Made by a program: the position numbers and the translations under genes
Shown: positions 8,587 through 15,134 of the stretch, one piece after another
Position numbering within the stretch: position 1 is the first letter of the stretch
Layout: the number at the start of each line of letters is the position of its first letter
Origin: DASUBN01 sp050261675
Lineage (GTDB): Bacteria > Pseudomonadota > Gammaproteobacteria > Natronospirales > REEB76
Length of the DNA stretch: 19,054 nucleotides
Direction of reading: 5' to 3'
Assembly (NCBI GenBank): GCA_050261675.1
Contig: JBLNDO010000097.1
Coordinates: 1-19,054 of the forward strand
The notes under the pieces: model-generated
Databases searched by the model: none
Told to the model about the DNA's origin: nothing
What the model saw: the letters and a program-made list of their open reading frames with translations, nothing else

Positions 8587-9658
8587 GGTGGGAGCCCTCC
8601 TCCACGGCCTCGTCCCGCTGGGCGACGAGGGACTCCGGCAGGTTGGCGAACATGTGGTTGAACATGCTCTCCACCGGGGGCTTGCCGGCCTCCTTATATA
8701 GCTTCACCTCGGCGTCCACCTGCTCGGCGCATTCGGCGAGCAGCTTCTCCTCTTCTTTCTGGTCCCAGGCGCCGATGTCCATCAGGTATTTGCGGATGCG
8801 GAGCAACGGCTCCTTCTTCTTCGCGTCCTCCACCTCGTCCTTCGGACGGTAGCGGCTGGCGTCGTCGGCAGTGGTGTGGTCGCTGATGCGGTAGGTGAGG
8901 GCTTCCACGAGTGTCGGGCCCTTGCCGGCCCGGGCTTTCTCCAGGGCGTGGTCCATGACGTCGCGCACGGCGATGATGTCGTTGCCGTCCACCTGGATGC
9001 CCTCGATGCCGCCGGCCACGGCCTTCTGGGCCAGGGTCTCGCAGGCGGTCTGGGCGGAGAGCGGCACGGAGATGGCCCACTTGTTGTTGCACACCACGAA
9101 CACCACCGGCAGCTGCCAGGCGCCGGCGCAGTTGATGGCCTCGTAGTAGTCGCCCTGGGAGGTGCCGCCGTCGCCGATGACCGTCACCGCCGCGCGCTTC
9201 TCCTTGCGGAGCTTGAACGCCGTGGCGGCGCCGGCCGCGTGGTGGTATTGCGTCGCGATGGGCACGCACCAGGCGAAGTCGTGCTGGGGGCCCGAGAAAT
9301 GGTTGCCGCGCTCGTCACCGCCCCAGAACAGCAGCACCTCGTGGGGCTTCACGCCGCGCCAGAACTGGGTGCCGTACTCGCGGTACATGGGGAAGAAGGC
9401 GTCCTCCGGCTTCATGGCCGCGCCGATGCCCACATGGGTCGCCTCGTGGCCGAGGCAGGAGGCGTAGGTGCCGAGCTGGCCGGTGCGCTGCAGGGCGATG
9501 GCCTTGGTGTCGAACACCCGCACGAAGCTCATCATGCGGTACATCTTGAGGAGCTCGTCCTTGTCCTGGGCGAACTTGGGCAGGTTCTTCTGGACGAGCT
9601 TGGCTTCGTGGTCGAGATACTGCTGGTACTTGATCTCGAAGGTCGCGACGGTCTTCAA
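8579..9658 (-). CDS. 2-oxo acid dehydrogenase E1 component, alpha subunit (TTG start)
   Basis: The product is about 359 residues and is the ThDP-binding alpha subunit of the E1 enzyme. The ThDP/Mg motif is visible as GDG at 162-164 followed by NN at 191-192 (CNNKWAIS). The loop YRISDHTTADDASRYR resembles branched-chain E1-alpha more than classical pyruvate E1-alpha. In contrast, RTGQLGTYASCLGHEATHVG is closer to the PdhA type, so both annotations are plausible. The frame stays open to an ATG at 9931, but that extension crosses the kynA start and the divergent promoter. I chose TTG at 9658 because a perfect AGGAGG sits 5 bases upstream and the resulting length matches the family. It is the first gene of the E1-alpha/E1-beta/E2 operon and is divergent from kynA. 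Confidence 0.92.
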   Translation of the reverse strand: MKTVATFEIKYQQYLDHEAKLVQKNLPKFAQDKDELLKMYRMMSFVRVFDTKAIALQRTGQLGTYASCLGHEATHVGIGAAMKPEDAFFPMYREYGTQFWRGVKPHEVLLFWGGDERGNHFSGPQHDFAWCVPIATQYHHAAGAATAFKLRKEKRAAVTVIGDGGTSQGDYYEAINCAGAWQLPVVFVVCNNKWAISVPLSAQTACETLAQKAVAGGIEGIQVDGNDIIAVRDVMDHALEKARAGKGPTLVEALTYRISDHTTADDASRYRPKDEVEDAKKKEPLLRIRKYLMDIGAWDQKEEEKLLAECAEQVDAEVKLYKEAGKPPVESMFNHMFANLPESLVAQRDEAVEEGSHHG

Positions 9659-9663
9659 GGCTT

Positions 9664-9669
9664 CCTCCT
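9664..9669 (-). promoter_or_regulatory. Shine-Dalgarno that decides the E1-alpha TTG start
   Basis: The minus strand reads AGGAGG, then five bases (AAGCC), then TTG at 9658-9656. No other in-frame ATG or GTG upstream of the conserved region has a comparable ribosome binding site. Confidence 0.75.
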
Positions 9670-9670
9670 G

Positions 9671-9775
9671 GAAAGCCGCCCGAGGCGCTTTCTTGGGACC
9701 CTCGCGGGTCCGGCCTGCGGCGGGGAGTGCTTTATATATATATGGAAGGCCGCCCGGCCTCATGAGGCGGGCGGC
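9671..9775 (-). other. Structured 5' leader of the 2-oxo acid dehydrogenase operon
   Basis: Read on the minus strand from the candidate promoter, the leader contains three consecutive stem-loops. The first is 9775-9749, with 13-bp arms and a single bulged G around a CATG-type centre. The second is 9711-9696, a 6-bp stem GGACCC/GGGTCC closed by a GCGA tetraloop of the stable GNRA kind. The third is 9692-9671, GAAAGC-GCC paired to GGCGGCTTTC with one bulge, ending one base before the Shine-Dalgarno. A run of alternating A/T (9733-9743) separates the first two. The layout could support leader-based control of translation, but G+C-rich DNA forms hairpins by chance, and I recognise no known riboswitch. 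Confidence 0.45.
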
Positions 9776-9784
9776 GGGGGCGCA

Positions 9785-9790
9785 ATTATA
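9785..9790 (-). promoter_or_regulatory. Candidate -10 element for the E1-alpha/E1-beta/E2 operon
   Basis: A perfect TATAAT lies on the minus strand in the divergent kynA/E1-alpha region, about 130 bases upstream of the TTG start. No good -35 box sits 16-18 bp upstream, suggesting dependence on an activator. The alternating TA tract at 9733-9743 is an alternative -10 region. Confidence 0.45.
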
Positions 9791-9818
9791 CATGAGCCTA
9801 CCCCGCAACCCCCTGATA

Positions 9819-9834
9819 CGCCGGGGGTCCGGCG
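9819..9834. promoter_or_regulatory. Inverted repeat in the divergent promoter region (operator candidate)
   Basis: CGCCGG and CCGGCG form perfect 6-bp arms around GGGT. The site lies between the two divergent -10 candidates and covers the position where the kynA -35 box would fall. A regulator bound here could control kynA and the 2-oxo acid dehydrogenase operon together. The protein is unknown, and its gene is not in the window. Confidence 0.35.
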
Positions 9835-9846
9835 GGGGTGCTCGGG

Positions 9847-9852
9847 TAGAAT
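9847..9852 (+). promoter_or_regulatory. Candidate -10 element for kynA
   Basis: TAGAAT matches the sigma-70 -10 consensus at five of six positions and lies 38 bases before the kynA ATG. The matching -35 position is G-rich and poor, and coincides with the inverted repeat at 9819-9834. Confidence 0.45.
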
Positions 9853-9890
9853 GGCCAGATTCACACGGCCCTTGGGGCCTTAGGGCGACC

Positions 9891-10745
9891 ATGAGCGGCA
9901 ACAAGCGCGAGCTGGAAAAGGGTATCCACACCGACCTGAAGGGCCACGAGACCTATTCCGGGTACCTGAAGCTCGACCTCCTGCTCTCGGCCCAGCAGCC
10001 GGTGAGCCGCCCGGCCCACCACGACGAGATGCTGTTCATCATCCAGCACCAGACGAGCGAGCTCTGGATGAAGCTGGTGCTGCACGAGCTCGAGGCCGCC
10101 ATCCGTTTCATACAGCACGACCAGTTGGAACCCTGCTTCAAGGGCCTCGCCCGGGTGAAGCAGATCCAGATGCAGCTCTTCAACCAGTGGGCGGTGCTGG
10201 AGACCCTGACCCCCACCGAGTACACCGAGTTCCGTTCGGTGCTGGGCACCGCCTCCGGTTTCCAGTCGCCCCAGTACCGGGGCCTGGAGTTCATGCTGGG
10301 CAACAAGGCGCCGGAATTGGTCGAAGTCTTTCGCCACGCTCCCAAGACCCACGCCTGGCTTAAGGAACTGCTCACCCGGCCGAGCCTCTACGACGAGTTC
10401 CTGCGTTATCTCAAGCGCCGCGGTCTGCCGGTGCCGGCGGAGCGGGTGGAGCGGGACTGGTCGCAACCCTACGAGCGGCACCCGGGCGTGACCGCCGTGT
10501 TCAAGAAGATCTACGAGGGTACCCGCGAATGGTGGGACGCCTACGAGATGTGCGAGAAACTCGTGGACGTGGAGGAGTACTTCCAGCTCTGGCGCTTTCG
10601 CCACATGAAGACCGTGGAGCGCATCATCGGCCACAAGCGCGGCACCGGCGGCTCCTCCGGCGTGAAGTTCCTGCAGAAAGCCCTGGAGCTGACCTTTTTC
10701 CCCGAACTCATCGACGTGCGCACGGAAATCGGCGCAGTTAAGTAG
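9891..10745 (+). CDS. kynA: Tryptophan 2,3-dioxygenase
   Basis: The 284-residue haem enzyme opens the indole ring of L-tryptophan with O2 to give N-formylkynurenine, the first step of the kynurenine pathway. Seen directly: the distal pocket MLFIIQHQTSELWMK with His53, and the proximal haem ligand region FRHMKTVERIIGHKRGTGGS with His238. Both are offset by two from the well-studied Xanthomonas enzyme (His55, His240). Length and helical composition match the bacterial TDO family. The ATG at 9891 is chosen because the conserved sequence starts just after it; the frame stays open far upstream to 9468 only because the opposite strand codes for E1-alpha. The Shine-Dalgarno is weak (TTAGGGCGACC). 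No kynurenine formamidase or kynureninase follows, so the rest of the pathway is elsewhere. It is probably a single-gene unit or a weak lead-in to hpd, given the hairpin and promoter between them. Confidence 0.96.
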   Translation: MSGNKRELEKGIHTDLKGHETYSGYLKLDLLLSAQQPVSRPAHHDEMLFIIQHQTSELWMKLVLHELEAAIRFIQHDQLEPCFKGLARVKQIQMQLFNQWAVLETLTPTEYTEFRSVLGTASGFQSPQYRGLEFMLGNKAPELVEVFRHAPKTHAWLKELLTRPSLYDEFLRYLKRRGLPVPAERVERDWSQPYERHPGVTAVFKKIYEGTREWWDAYEMCEKLVDVEEYFQLWRFRHMKTVERIIGHKRGTGGSSGVKFLQKALELTFFPELIDVRTEIGAVK

Positions 10746-10760
10746 CTGAAATTCCGCGCT

Positions 10761-10790
10761 TTGGGCCCGGTTACAGCCGGGCGGTATAAT
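10761..10790 (+). promoter_or_regulatory. Candidate hpd promoter with an inverted repeat in its spacer
   Basis: A perfect TATAAT (10785-10790) lies 42 bases upstream of the hpd ATG, with a weak TTGGGC (10761-10766) 18 bp before it. The spacer carries a perfect 6-bp inverted repeat, GCCCGG/CCGGGC, with a six-base loop (10765-10782). The repeat could be an operator for the tyrosine-pathway operon, or a weak terminator for kynA, or both. Confidence 0.55.
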
Positions 10791-10832
10791 TAACTTCTTG
10801 ATTTTCCAGTTTTCGCGCCAGAGGTAGAGGCC

Positions 10833-11921
10833 ATGAGTGCACAGCCCAACGTCGGCATGAAGCCCACCCAGTTCGAGAACCCCATGGGGGTGGATGGCTT
10901 CGAGTTCGTGGAATTCGCCGCGCCGGACGCGAAGCTCTTGCACGCGCTGTTCCCGAAACTGGGCTTCACCGCCGTGGCCAAGCACAAGAAGAAGGCCGTC
11001 ACCCTCTACCGCCAGGGGGAGTGCAACTTCCTGGTGAACGAGGAGCCCAAGTCCTTCGCCGCCACGTTCGCGAAGCAGCACGGTCCCTCGGCCTGCGGCT
11101 TCGCCATCCGCTTCAGCAAGCCTGCCGCCCACGTGCGCGAGCAGGCCATCAAGAAGGGCGGGGAAGCCGTCGGCGAGCTGGAGTCCACCAAGGCGGTGGA
11201 CGTGCCGGTGATCAAGGGCATCGGCGGCAGCATGCTCTACCTCGTGGACCATTACGGCCCCAAGGGCTCGGTGTACGACGGCGAGTTCGAGTATCTCAAG
11301 GGCGTGGACAAACACCCCAAGGGCTTCGGCCTCACCTTCGTGGACCACCTGACCCACAACCTCTACTTCGGCAACATGGAGAAGTTCGCGAGGTTCTACG
11401 AGCAGCTGTTCAACTTCCGGGAGATCCGCTACTTCGACATCAAGGGTGTGAAGACCGGCCTCATCTCCAAGGCCATGACGGCGCCGGACGGCATGGTGCG
11501 CATCCCCTTGAATGAATCCAGCGACCCCAAGAGCCAGATCAACGAATACCTGGACGAATACAAGGGCGAGGGCATCCAGCACATCGCCTGCTTCACCAAC
11601 GACATCTATTCCACCGTGGAGTCCATGCGCAAGGCGGGACTCCGGTTCCTGGACACGCCCGACGCCTACTTCGAGATGATCGACGAGCGGGTGCCGAACC
11701 ACGGCGAGGACGTGCCACGCCTGGCGAAGAACAAGATCCTCATCGACGCGGACCGGGAGACCAAGAAGAAGCTGCTCCTGCAGATCTTCACCCAGAACGT
11801 CATCGGCCCGGTGTTCTTCGAGATCATCCAGCGCAAGGGCAATGAGGGCTTTGGCGAAGGCAACTTCCAGGCGCTGTTCGAATCCATCGAACGGGACCAA
11901 ATGAAGCGTGGCGTGTTATGA
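10833..11921 (+). CDS. hpd: 4-hydroxyphenylpyruvate dioxygenase
   Basis: The 362-residue Fe(II) enzyme converts 4-hydroxyphenylpyruvate plus O2 to homogentisate and CO2, the second step of tyrosine degradation. It is built of two vicinal-oxygen-chelate halves. The C-terminal half shows the expected iron ligands: His172 in FVDHLTHNLYFGNM, His250 in GIQHIACFTNDI and Glu330 in VFFEIIQRKGNEGFGEGNF, which is also the family's C-terminal gate region. Spacing closely matches the Pseudomonas enzyme. The start ATG has GAGG eight bases upstream. A candidate promoter lies directly before it, so hpd probably opens the hpd-hmgA-fahA-maiA transcription unit. The stop codon overlaps the left end of a long palindromic repeat. 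No tyrosine aminotransferase gene accompanies it. Confidence 0.97.
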   Translation: MSAQPNVGMKPTQFENPMGVDGFEFVEFAAPDAKLLHALFPKLGFTAVAKHKKKAVTLYRQGECNFLVNEEPKSFAATFAKQHGPSACGFAIRFSKPAAHVREQAIKKGGEAVGELESTKAVDVPVIKGIGGSMLYLVDHYGPKGSVYDGEFEYLKGVDKHPKGFGLTFVDHLTHNLYFGNMEKFARFYEQLFNFREIRYFDIKGVKTGLISKAMTAPDGMVRIPLNESSDPKSQINEYLDEYKGEGIQHIACFTNDIYSTVESMRKAGLRFLDTPDAYFEMIDERVPNHGEDVPRLAKNKILIDADRETKKKLLLQIFTQNVIGPVFFEIIQRKGNEGFGEGNFQALFESIERDQMKRGVL

Positions 11922-12036
11922 CGGCATCTTTTCGTCCCTGGCGTCGTTGCGCCTCATTCCTCGATGCTCATTACCTACTTGGTAACTCCGCTCTCGGAAC
12001 TCAGCGCGCCTAGCCAGGAACGAAAATCTGCGCGTC
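11920..12036. repeat. Long imperfect palindrome between hpd and hmgA
   Basis: The hpd-hmgA gap is filled by an imperfect inverted repeat of about 117 bp. The outer GACG/CGTC pair is at 11920-11923 and 12033-12036. The main arms TTTTCGTCCCTGGC (11929-11942) and GCCAGGAACGAAAA (12013-12026) differ by one position. Inner TTCC/GGAA pairing and a TTACC/GGTAA stem (11971-11985) cap it with a five-base loop. All pairs share a centre at about 11978. It codes for nothing evident and has no T-run, so it is not a classical terminator. It resembles dispersed REP/BIME- or MITE-like chromosomal palindromes; copy number cannot be judged from this window. Confidence 0.75.
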
Positions 12037-12081
12037 AAACGGTAATATTTTGATGGCGATCTCAATGTCTCGGAGTCGCGA

Positions 12082-13428
12082 ATGAGCCAGAAGATCAGCG
12101 CCATGGAACCCAAGCTCGCCGCCCAGGCGGCGGATGCGGGCCAATACCAGTCCGGCTTCGGCAATGAGTTCGCCACCGAGGCGCTGCCGGGCGCGCTGCC
12201 GGAGGGGCGCAACTCTCCCCAGAAGGCGCCCTACGGTCTTTACGCCGAGCAGCTCTCGGGCACCGCCTTCACGGCCCCGCGCCACACCAACCGCCGCAGC
12301 TGGCTCTACCGCATCCGTCCCGCGGCCATGCACAAACCTTTCAAGGCGCTTCCGGAAGGGCGATTCCACAACCGTTTCGACGAACAGCCGGCCACGCCGA
12401 ACCAGCTGCGCTGGGACCCGTTCCCGATTCCCTCGGCGCCCACGGATTTCATCGCCGGCCTCATGACCGTGGCCGGCAACGGCGGCCCCGCGGGCCAGGC
12501 GGGTGTCGGCATCCACATCTACGCCGCCAACCGCTCCATGGAGCGTTATTTCTACGACGCGGACGGGGAGCTCCTGATCGTGCCCCAGCAGGGACGCCTG
12601 CGCATCCGCACCGAACTCGGCGTGCTGGAGCTGCGCCCCCTGGAGATCGCGGTGATCCCCCGGGGCATCCGCTTCCAGGTGGATCTGCCGGACGGCGAGG
12701 CACGCGGCTACGTGGCCGAGAATTTCGGCGCGCCCCTGCGCCTGCCGGAGTTGGGGCCCATCGGCTCCAATGCCCTCGCCAATGCCCGGGATTTCCTTTA
12801 TCCCGTGGCGGCCTACGAGGACAAGGAAGGCAAATTCGAACTGCTGGCCAAGTTCCAGGGCCGGCTCTGGTCGGCGGAGCTCAACCATTCGCCGCTCGAC
12901 GTGGTGGGCTGGCACGGCAACCACGCGCCCTACAAATACGACCTGAACCGCTTCAACACCATCGGTTCCATCAGCTACGACCATCCGGATCCGTCCATCT
13001 TCACGGTGCTGACCTCGGCGAGCGACACGCCCGGCACCGCTAACATGGACTTCGTGATCTTCCCGCCCCGCTGGCTGGTGGCGGAGGACACCTTCAGGCC
13101 CCCCTGGTTCCACCGCAACGTGGCCTCGGAGTTCATGGGCCTCATCACTGGCGTGTATGACGCCAAGGAATCCGGCGGCTTCGTCCCGGGTGGCGCCAGC
13201 CTGCACAACTGCATGAGCGGCCACGGCCCCGACGCCGGGAGCTACGAGAAGGCAACGGCGAGCGACACCTCCAAACCTCTGCACATCGTGGACACCATGG
13301 CCTTCATGTTCGAAACCCGCGCCGTGATCCGACCCACCAAGCAGGCGCTGGAAGCCAAGGAACTTCAGGGCGATTACTACGAGTGCTGGCAGGGCATCAA
13401 GAAGCATTTCGACCCCAAGCGGCGCTGA
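12082..13428 (+). CDS. hmgA: Homogentisate 1,2-dioxygenase
   Basis: The 448-residue Fe(II) enzyme opens the ring of homogentisate to maleylacetoacetate. The cupin-type C-terminal region carries the iron ligands: His344 and Glu350 in FHRNVASEFMGL, and His381 in NCMSGHGPDAGSY. Spacing is equivalent to human HGD (His335, Glu341, His371) with one extra residue. WHGNHAPYKYDL and the N-terminal YQSGFGNEF are further family signatures. Length is normal. The ATG at 12082 has CGGAG about nine bases upstream; MEPKLAAQ at residue 8 is an alternative start. It is separated from hpd by the palindromic repeat and followed after 15 bp by a strong intrinsic terminator, so its expression may be partly uncoupled from both neighbours. 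TAATAT at 12043-12048 could serve as a -10, but no good -35 is evident. Confidence 0.97.
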   Translation: MSQKISAMEPKLAAQAADAGQYQSGFGNEFATEALPGALPEGRNSPQKAPYGLYAEQLSGTAFTAPRHTNRRSWLYRIRPAAMHKPFKALPEGRFHNRFDEQPATPNQLRWDPFPIPSAPTDFIAGLMTVAGNGGPAGQAGVGIHIYAANRSMERYFYDADGELLIVPQQGRLRIRTELGVLELRPLEIAVIPRGIRFQVDLPDGEARGYVAENFGAPLRLPELGPIGSNALANARDFLYPVAAYEDKEGKFELLAKFQGRLWSAELNHSPLDVVGWHGNHAPYKYDLNRFNTIGSISYDHPDPSIFTVLTSASDTPGTANMDFVIFPPRWLVAEDTFRPPWFHRNVASEFMGLITGVYDAKESGGFVPGGASLHNCMSGHGPDAGSYEKATASDTSKPLHIVDTMAFMFETRAVIRPTKQALEAKELQGDYYECWQGIKKHFDPKRR

Positions 13429-13443
13429 ACGAGCGCCAGAACA

Positions 13444-13468
13444 CCGCGGCCGCAGGCCGCGGTTTTTT
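13444..13468 (+). terminator. Strong intrinsic terminator between hmgA and fahA
   Basis: A perfect 8-bp all-G+C stem (CCGCGGCC / GGCCGCGG) with a three-base loop is followed immediately by six T residues. This is a textbook Rho-independent terminator for the plus strand. It ends only 18 bp before the fahA ATG, which leaves no room for a complete promoter downstream. The fahA Shine-Dalgarno (CCGGAG) follows within a few bases of the T-run. Confidence 0.9.
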
Positions 13469-13486
13469 ATCCGGAGCTTTCCAAGA

Positions 13487-14467
13487 ATGAAACTCGCAAG
13501 TCTTAAATCCGGCGGCCGCGACGGCACGCTCATCGTCGTGGACAAGAAGCTCCAGAACGGTGTGCAGGTACCGGAGATCGCCGCGACCCTGCGGGAGGCC
13601 CTGGAGAACTGGACCGCGTCCGAGCCCAAGCTCAAGGCCGTCTCGGACGCGCTCAATGCCGGCAAGGCGAAGGATGCCTTCAAGCTGGGTGCCGCCCGGC
13701 TCGCCGCGGTTCTGCCGCGGGCGCCCCAGTTCGTGGACGGCAGCGCCTATCTCGCCCACGTGGAAAGGGTGCGCAAGGCCCGGGGCGCGGAGATGCCCCC
13801 TAGTTTCCAGCACGACCCTCTCATGTACCAGGCGGTGAGCGACGGTTTCCTGGCGCCCACGGATCCCATCGCCATGTCGGACGAAGCCTGGGGCATCGAT
13901 TTCGAATCCGAAGTGGGCGTGGTGGTGGACGACGTGCCCATGGGTGTCTCGCCCGCGGATGCGGCGAAGCACATCAAACTGCTGCTGCTCATCAACGATG
14001 TGTCCCTGCGCAACCTGATCCCGGACGAGTTGGCCAAGGGCTTCGGCTTCCTGCAGAGCAAGCCCCGCTCGGCCCTTTCCCCTGTAGCGGTGACACCCGA
14101 CGAGCTGGGGCCTGCCTGGAAGCACGGCATGGTGCACCTGCCGCTGATGACGCACCTGAATGGCATCAAATTCGGGGAGCCCAACGCGGGGGTGGACATG
14201 CAGTTCAGCTTCCCGCAGTTGATCGCCCATGCGGCCAAGACCCGGCCGCTCGCGGCGGGGTCGATTGTTGGCTCTGGGACAATAGCGAATCAGGACGAGT
14301 CCAAGGGTTCCTCCTGCCTCGCCGAGAAGCGGGTGCTGGAAGTCATCAAGAACGGAAAAGCCTCGACGCCCTTCATGAAGTTCGGCGACCGGGTGCGCAT
14401 CGAGATGCTGGATGCAGGCGGCGCCTCGCTATTCGGGGCCATCGAACAGACCGTGGAGAAAGCCTGA
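13487..14467 (+). CDS. fahA: Fumarylacetoacetate hydrolase
   Basis: The 326-residue product cleaves fumarylacetoacetate to fumarate and acetoacetate, the last step of the homogentisate pathway. The metal-binding pattern of the FAH superfamily is visible: Glu140 and Glu142 in WGIDFESEVGVV, and Asp171 in LLINDVSLRNLIP. It is followed by the conserved FGFLQSKPRSALSPVAV and GSIVGSGTIANQD...GSSCLAEKR blocks. An N-terminal domain of about 80 residues precedes the catalytic fold, and length matches the bacterial form found in tyrosine operons. The start ATG has GGAG about 11 bases upstream, lying directly after the hmgA terminator, so transcription must read through that terminator. The TGA overlaps the maiA ATG by one base, implying coupled translation. 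Confidence 0.95.
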   Translation: MKLASLKSGGRDGTLIVVDKKLQNGVQVPEIAATLREALENWTASEPKLKAVSDALNAGKAKDAFKLGAARLAAVLPRAPQFVDGSAYLAHVERVRKARGAEMPPSFQHDPLMYQAVSDGFLAPTDPIAMSDEAWGIDFESEVGVVVDDVPMGVSPADAAKHIKLLLLINDVSLRNLIPDELAKGFGFLQSKPRSALSPVAVTPDELGPAWKHGMVHLPLMTHLNGIKFGEPNAGVDMQFSFPQLIAHAAKTRPLAAGSIVGSGTIANQDESKGSSCLAEKRVLEVIKNGKASTPFMKFGDRVRIEMLDAGGASLFGAIEQTVEKA

Positions 14468-15111
14468 TGGAGCTTTACACCTATTTCCGCAGTTCCGCCG
14501 CCTTCCGGGCGCGCATCGCGCTCAATCTCAAGGGCCTGAAGCCGGATTACCGCTTCGTGCATCTCGTGAAGGACGGCGGCCAGCAGCACAAGCCCGAGTT
14601 CAAGGCGGTGAACCCCCAAGGTTTCGTGCCGGCCCTGGTGGACCAGGGGCATACCGTCACCCAGTCCATCGCCATCATCGAATACCTGGACGAGACCCAT
14701 CCCCATCCGCCGCTGCTCCCGAAGGATCCGGTGGGCCGCGCCCGGGTGCGGGCCCTGGCGCTGGCGATCGCCTGCGACATCCATCCCCTGCAGAACACCC
14801 GGGTCATGAAATACCTAGAGAAGGAGTTTCACGCGGACGAGGAGACCCGCAAGAAATGGATCGTCCGCTGGATCACGGAAGGGTTCACCGCCCTGGAGAA
14901 GCTTCTGGCAGACGGCGGCACCGGCAAGTGCTGCCACGGCGACACGCCCACCATGGCGGACGTGCTCCTCGTGCCGCAGATGTTCAGCGCACGCCGTTTC
15001 GGCGCGGACACGGCGCCGTTCAAGACGCTGACGCGCATCGACGAATACTGCCAGACGCTGAAAGCCTTCCAGAATGCGGCACCGGCGAAGCAGCCGGATT
15101 TTGAAGCCTAG
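14467..15111 (+). CDS. maiA: Maleylacetoacetate isomerase (zeta-class glutathione transferase)
   Basis: The 214-residue cytosolic enzyme uses glutathione to isomerise maleylacetoacetate to fumarylacetoacetate, linking HmgA to FahA. The N-terminal thioredoxin-like GST domain begins MELYTYFRSSAAFRARIALNLKGL, with the zeta-class SSxxxR motif at Ser9-Ser10-Arg14. The Cys of the eukaryotic SSCSxR signature is Ala11 here. VTQSIAIIEYLDETHP contains the conserved gamma-glutamyl-binding QS. The C-terminal helical domain includes TMADVLLVPQMFSARRFG. Length is typical. Its start overlaps the fahA stop codon by one base (TGATG), giving tight coupling between the last two steps of tyrosine degradation. 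Confidence 0.95.
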   Translation: MELYTYFRSSAAFRARIALNLKGLKPDYRFVHLVKDGGQQHKPEFKAVNPQGFVPALVDQGHTVTQSIAIIEYLDETHPHPPLLPKDPVGRARVRALALAIACDIHPLQNTRVMKYLEKEFHADEETRKKWIVRWITEGFTALEKLLADGGTGKCCHGDTPTMADVLLVPQMFSARRFGADTAPFKTLTRIDEYCQTLKAFQNAAPAKQPDFEA

Positions 15112-15134
15112 TCAATCACCGGGGTTTGAGCAGC

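Noticed and set aside
9861..11900. A 679-codon minus-strand frame spanning kynA and hpd
   Set aside because: It is an antisense shadow; both sense genes have full catalytic residues and normal lengths.
12010..13683. A 557-codon minus-strand frame opposite hmgA
   Set aside because: It is an antisense shadow running through the palindromic repeat and the terminator, with no recognisable domain.
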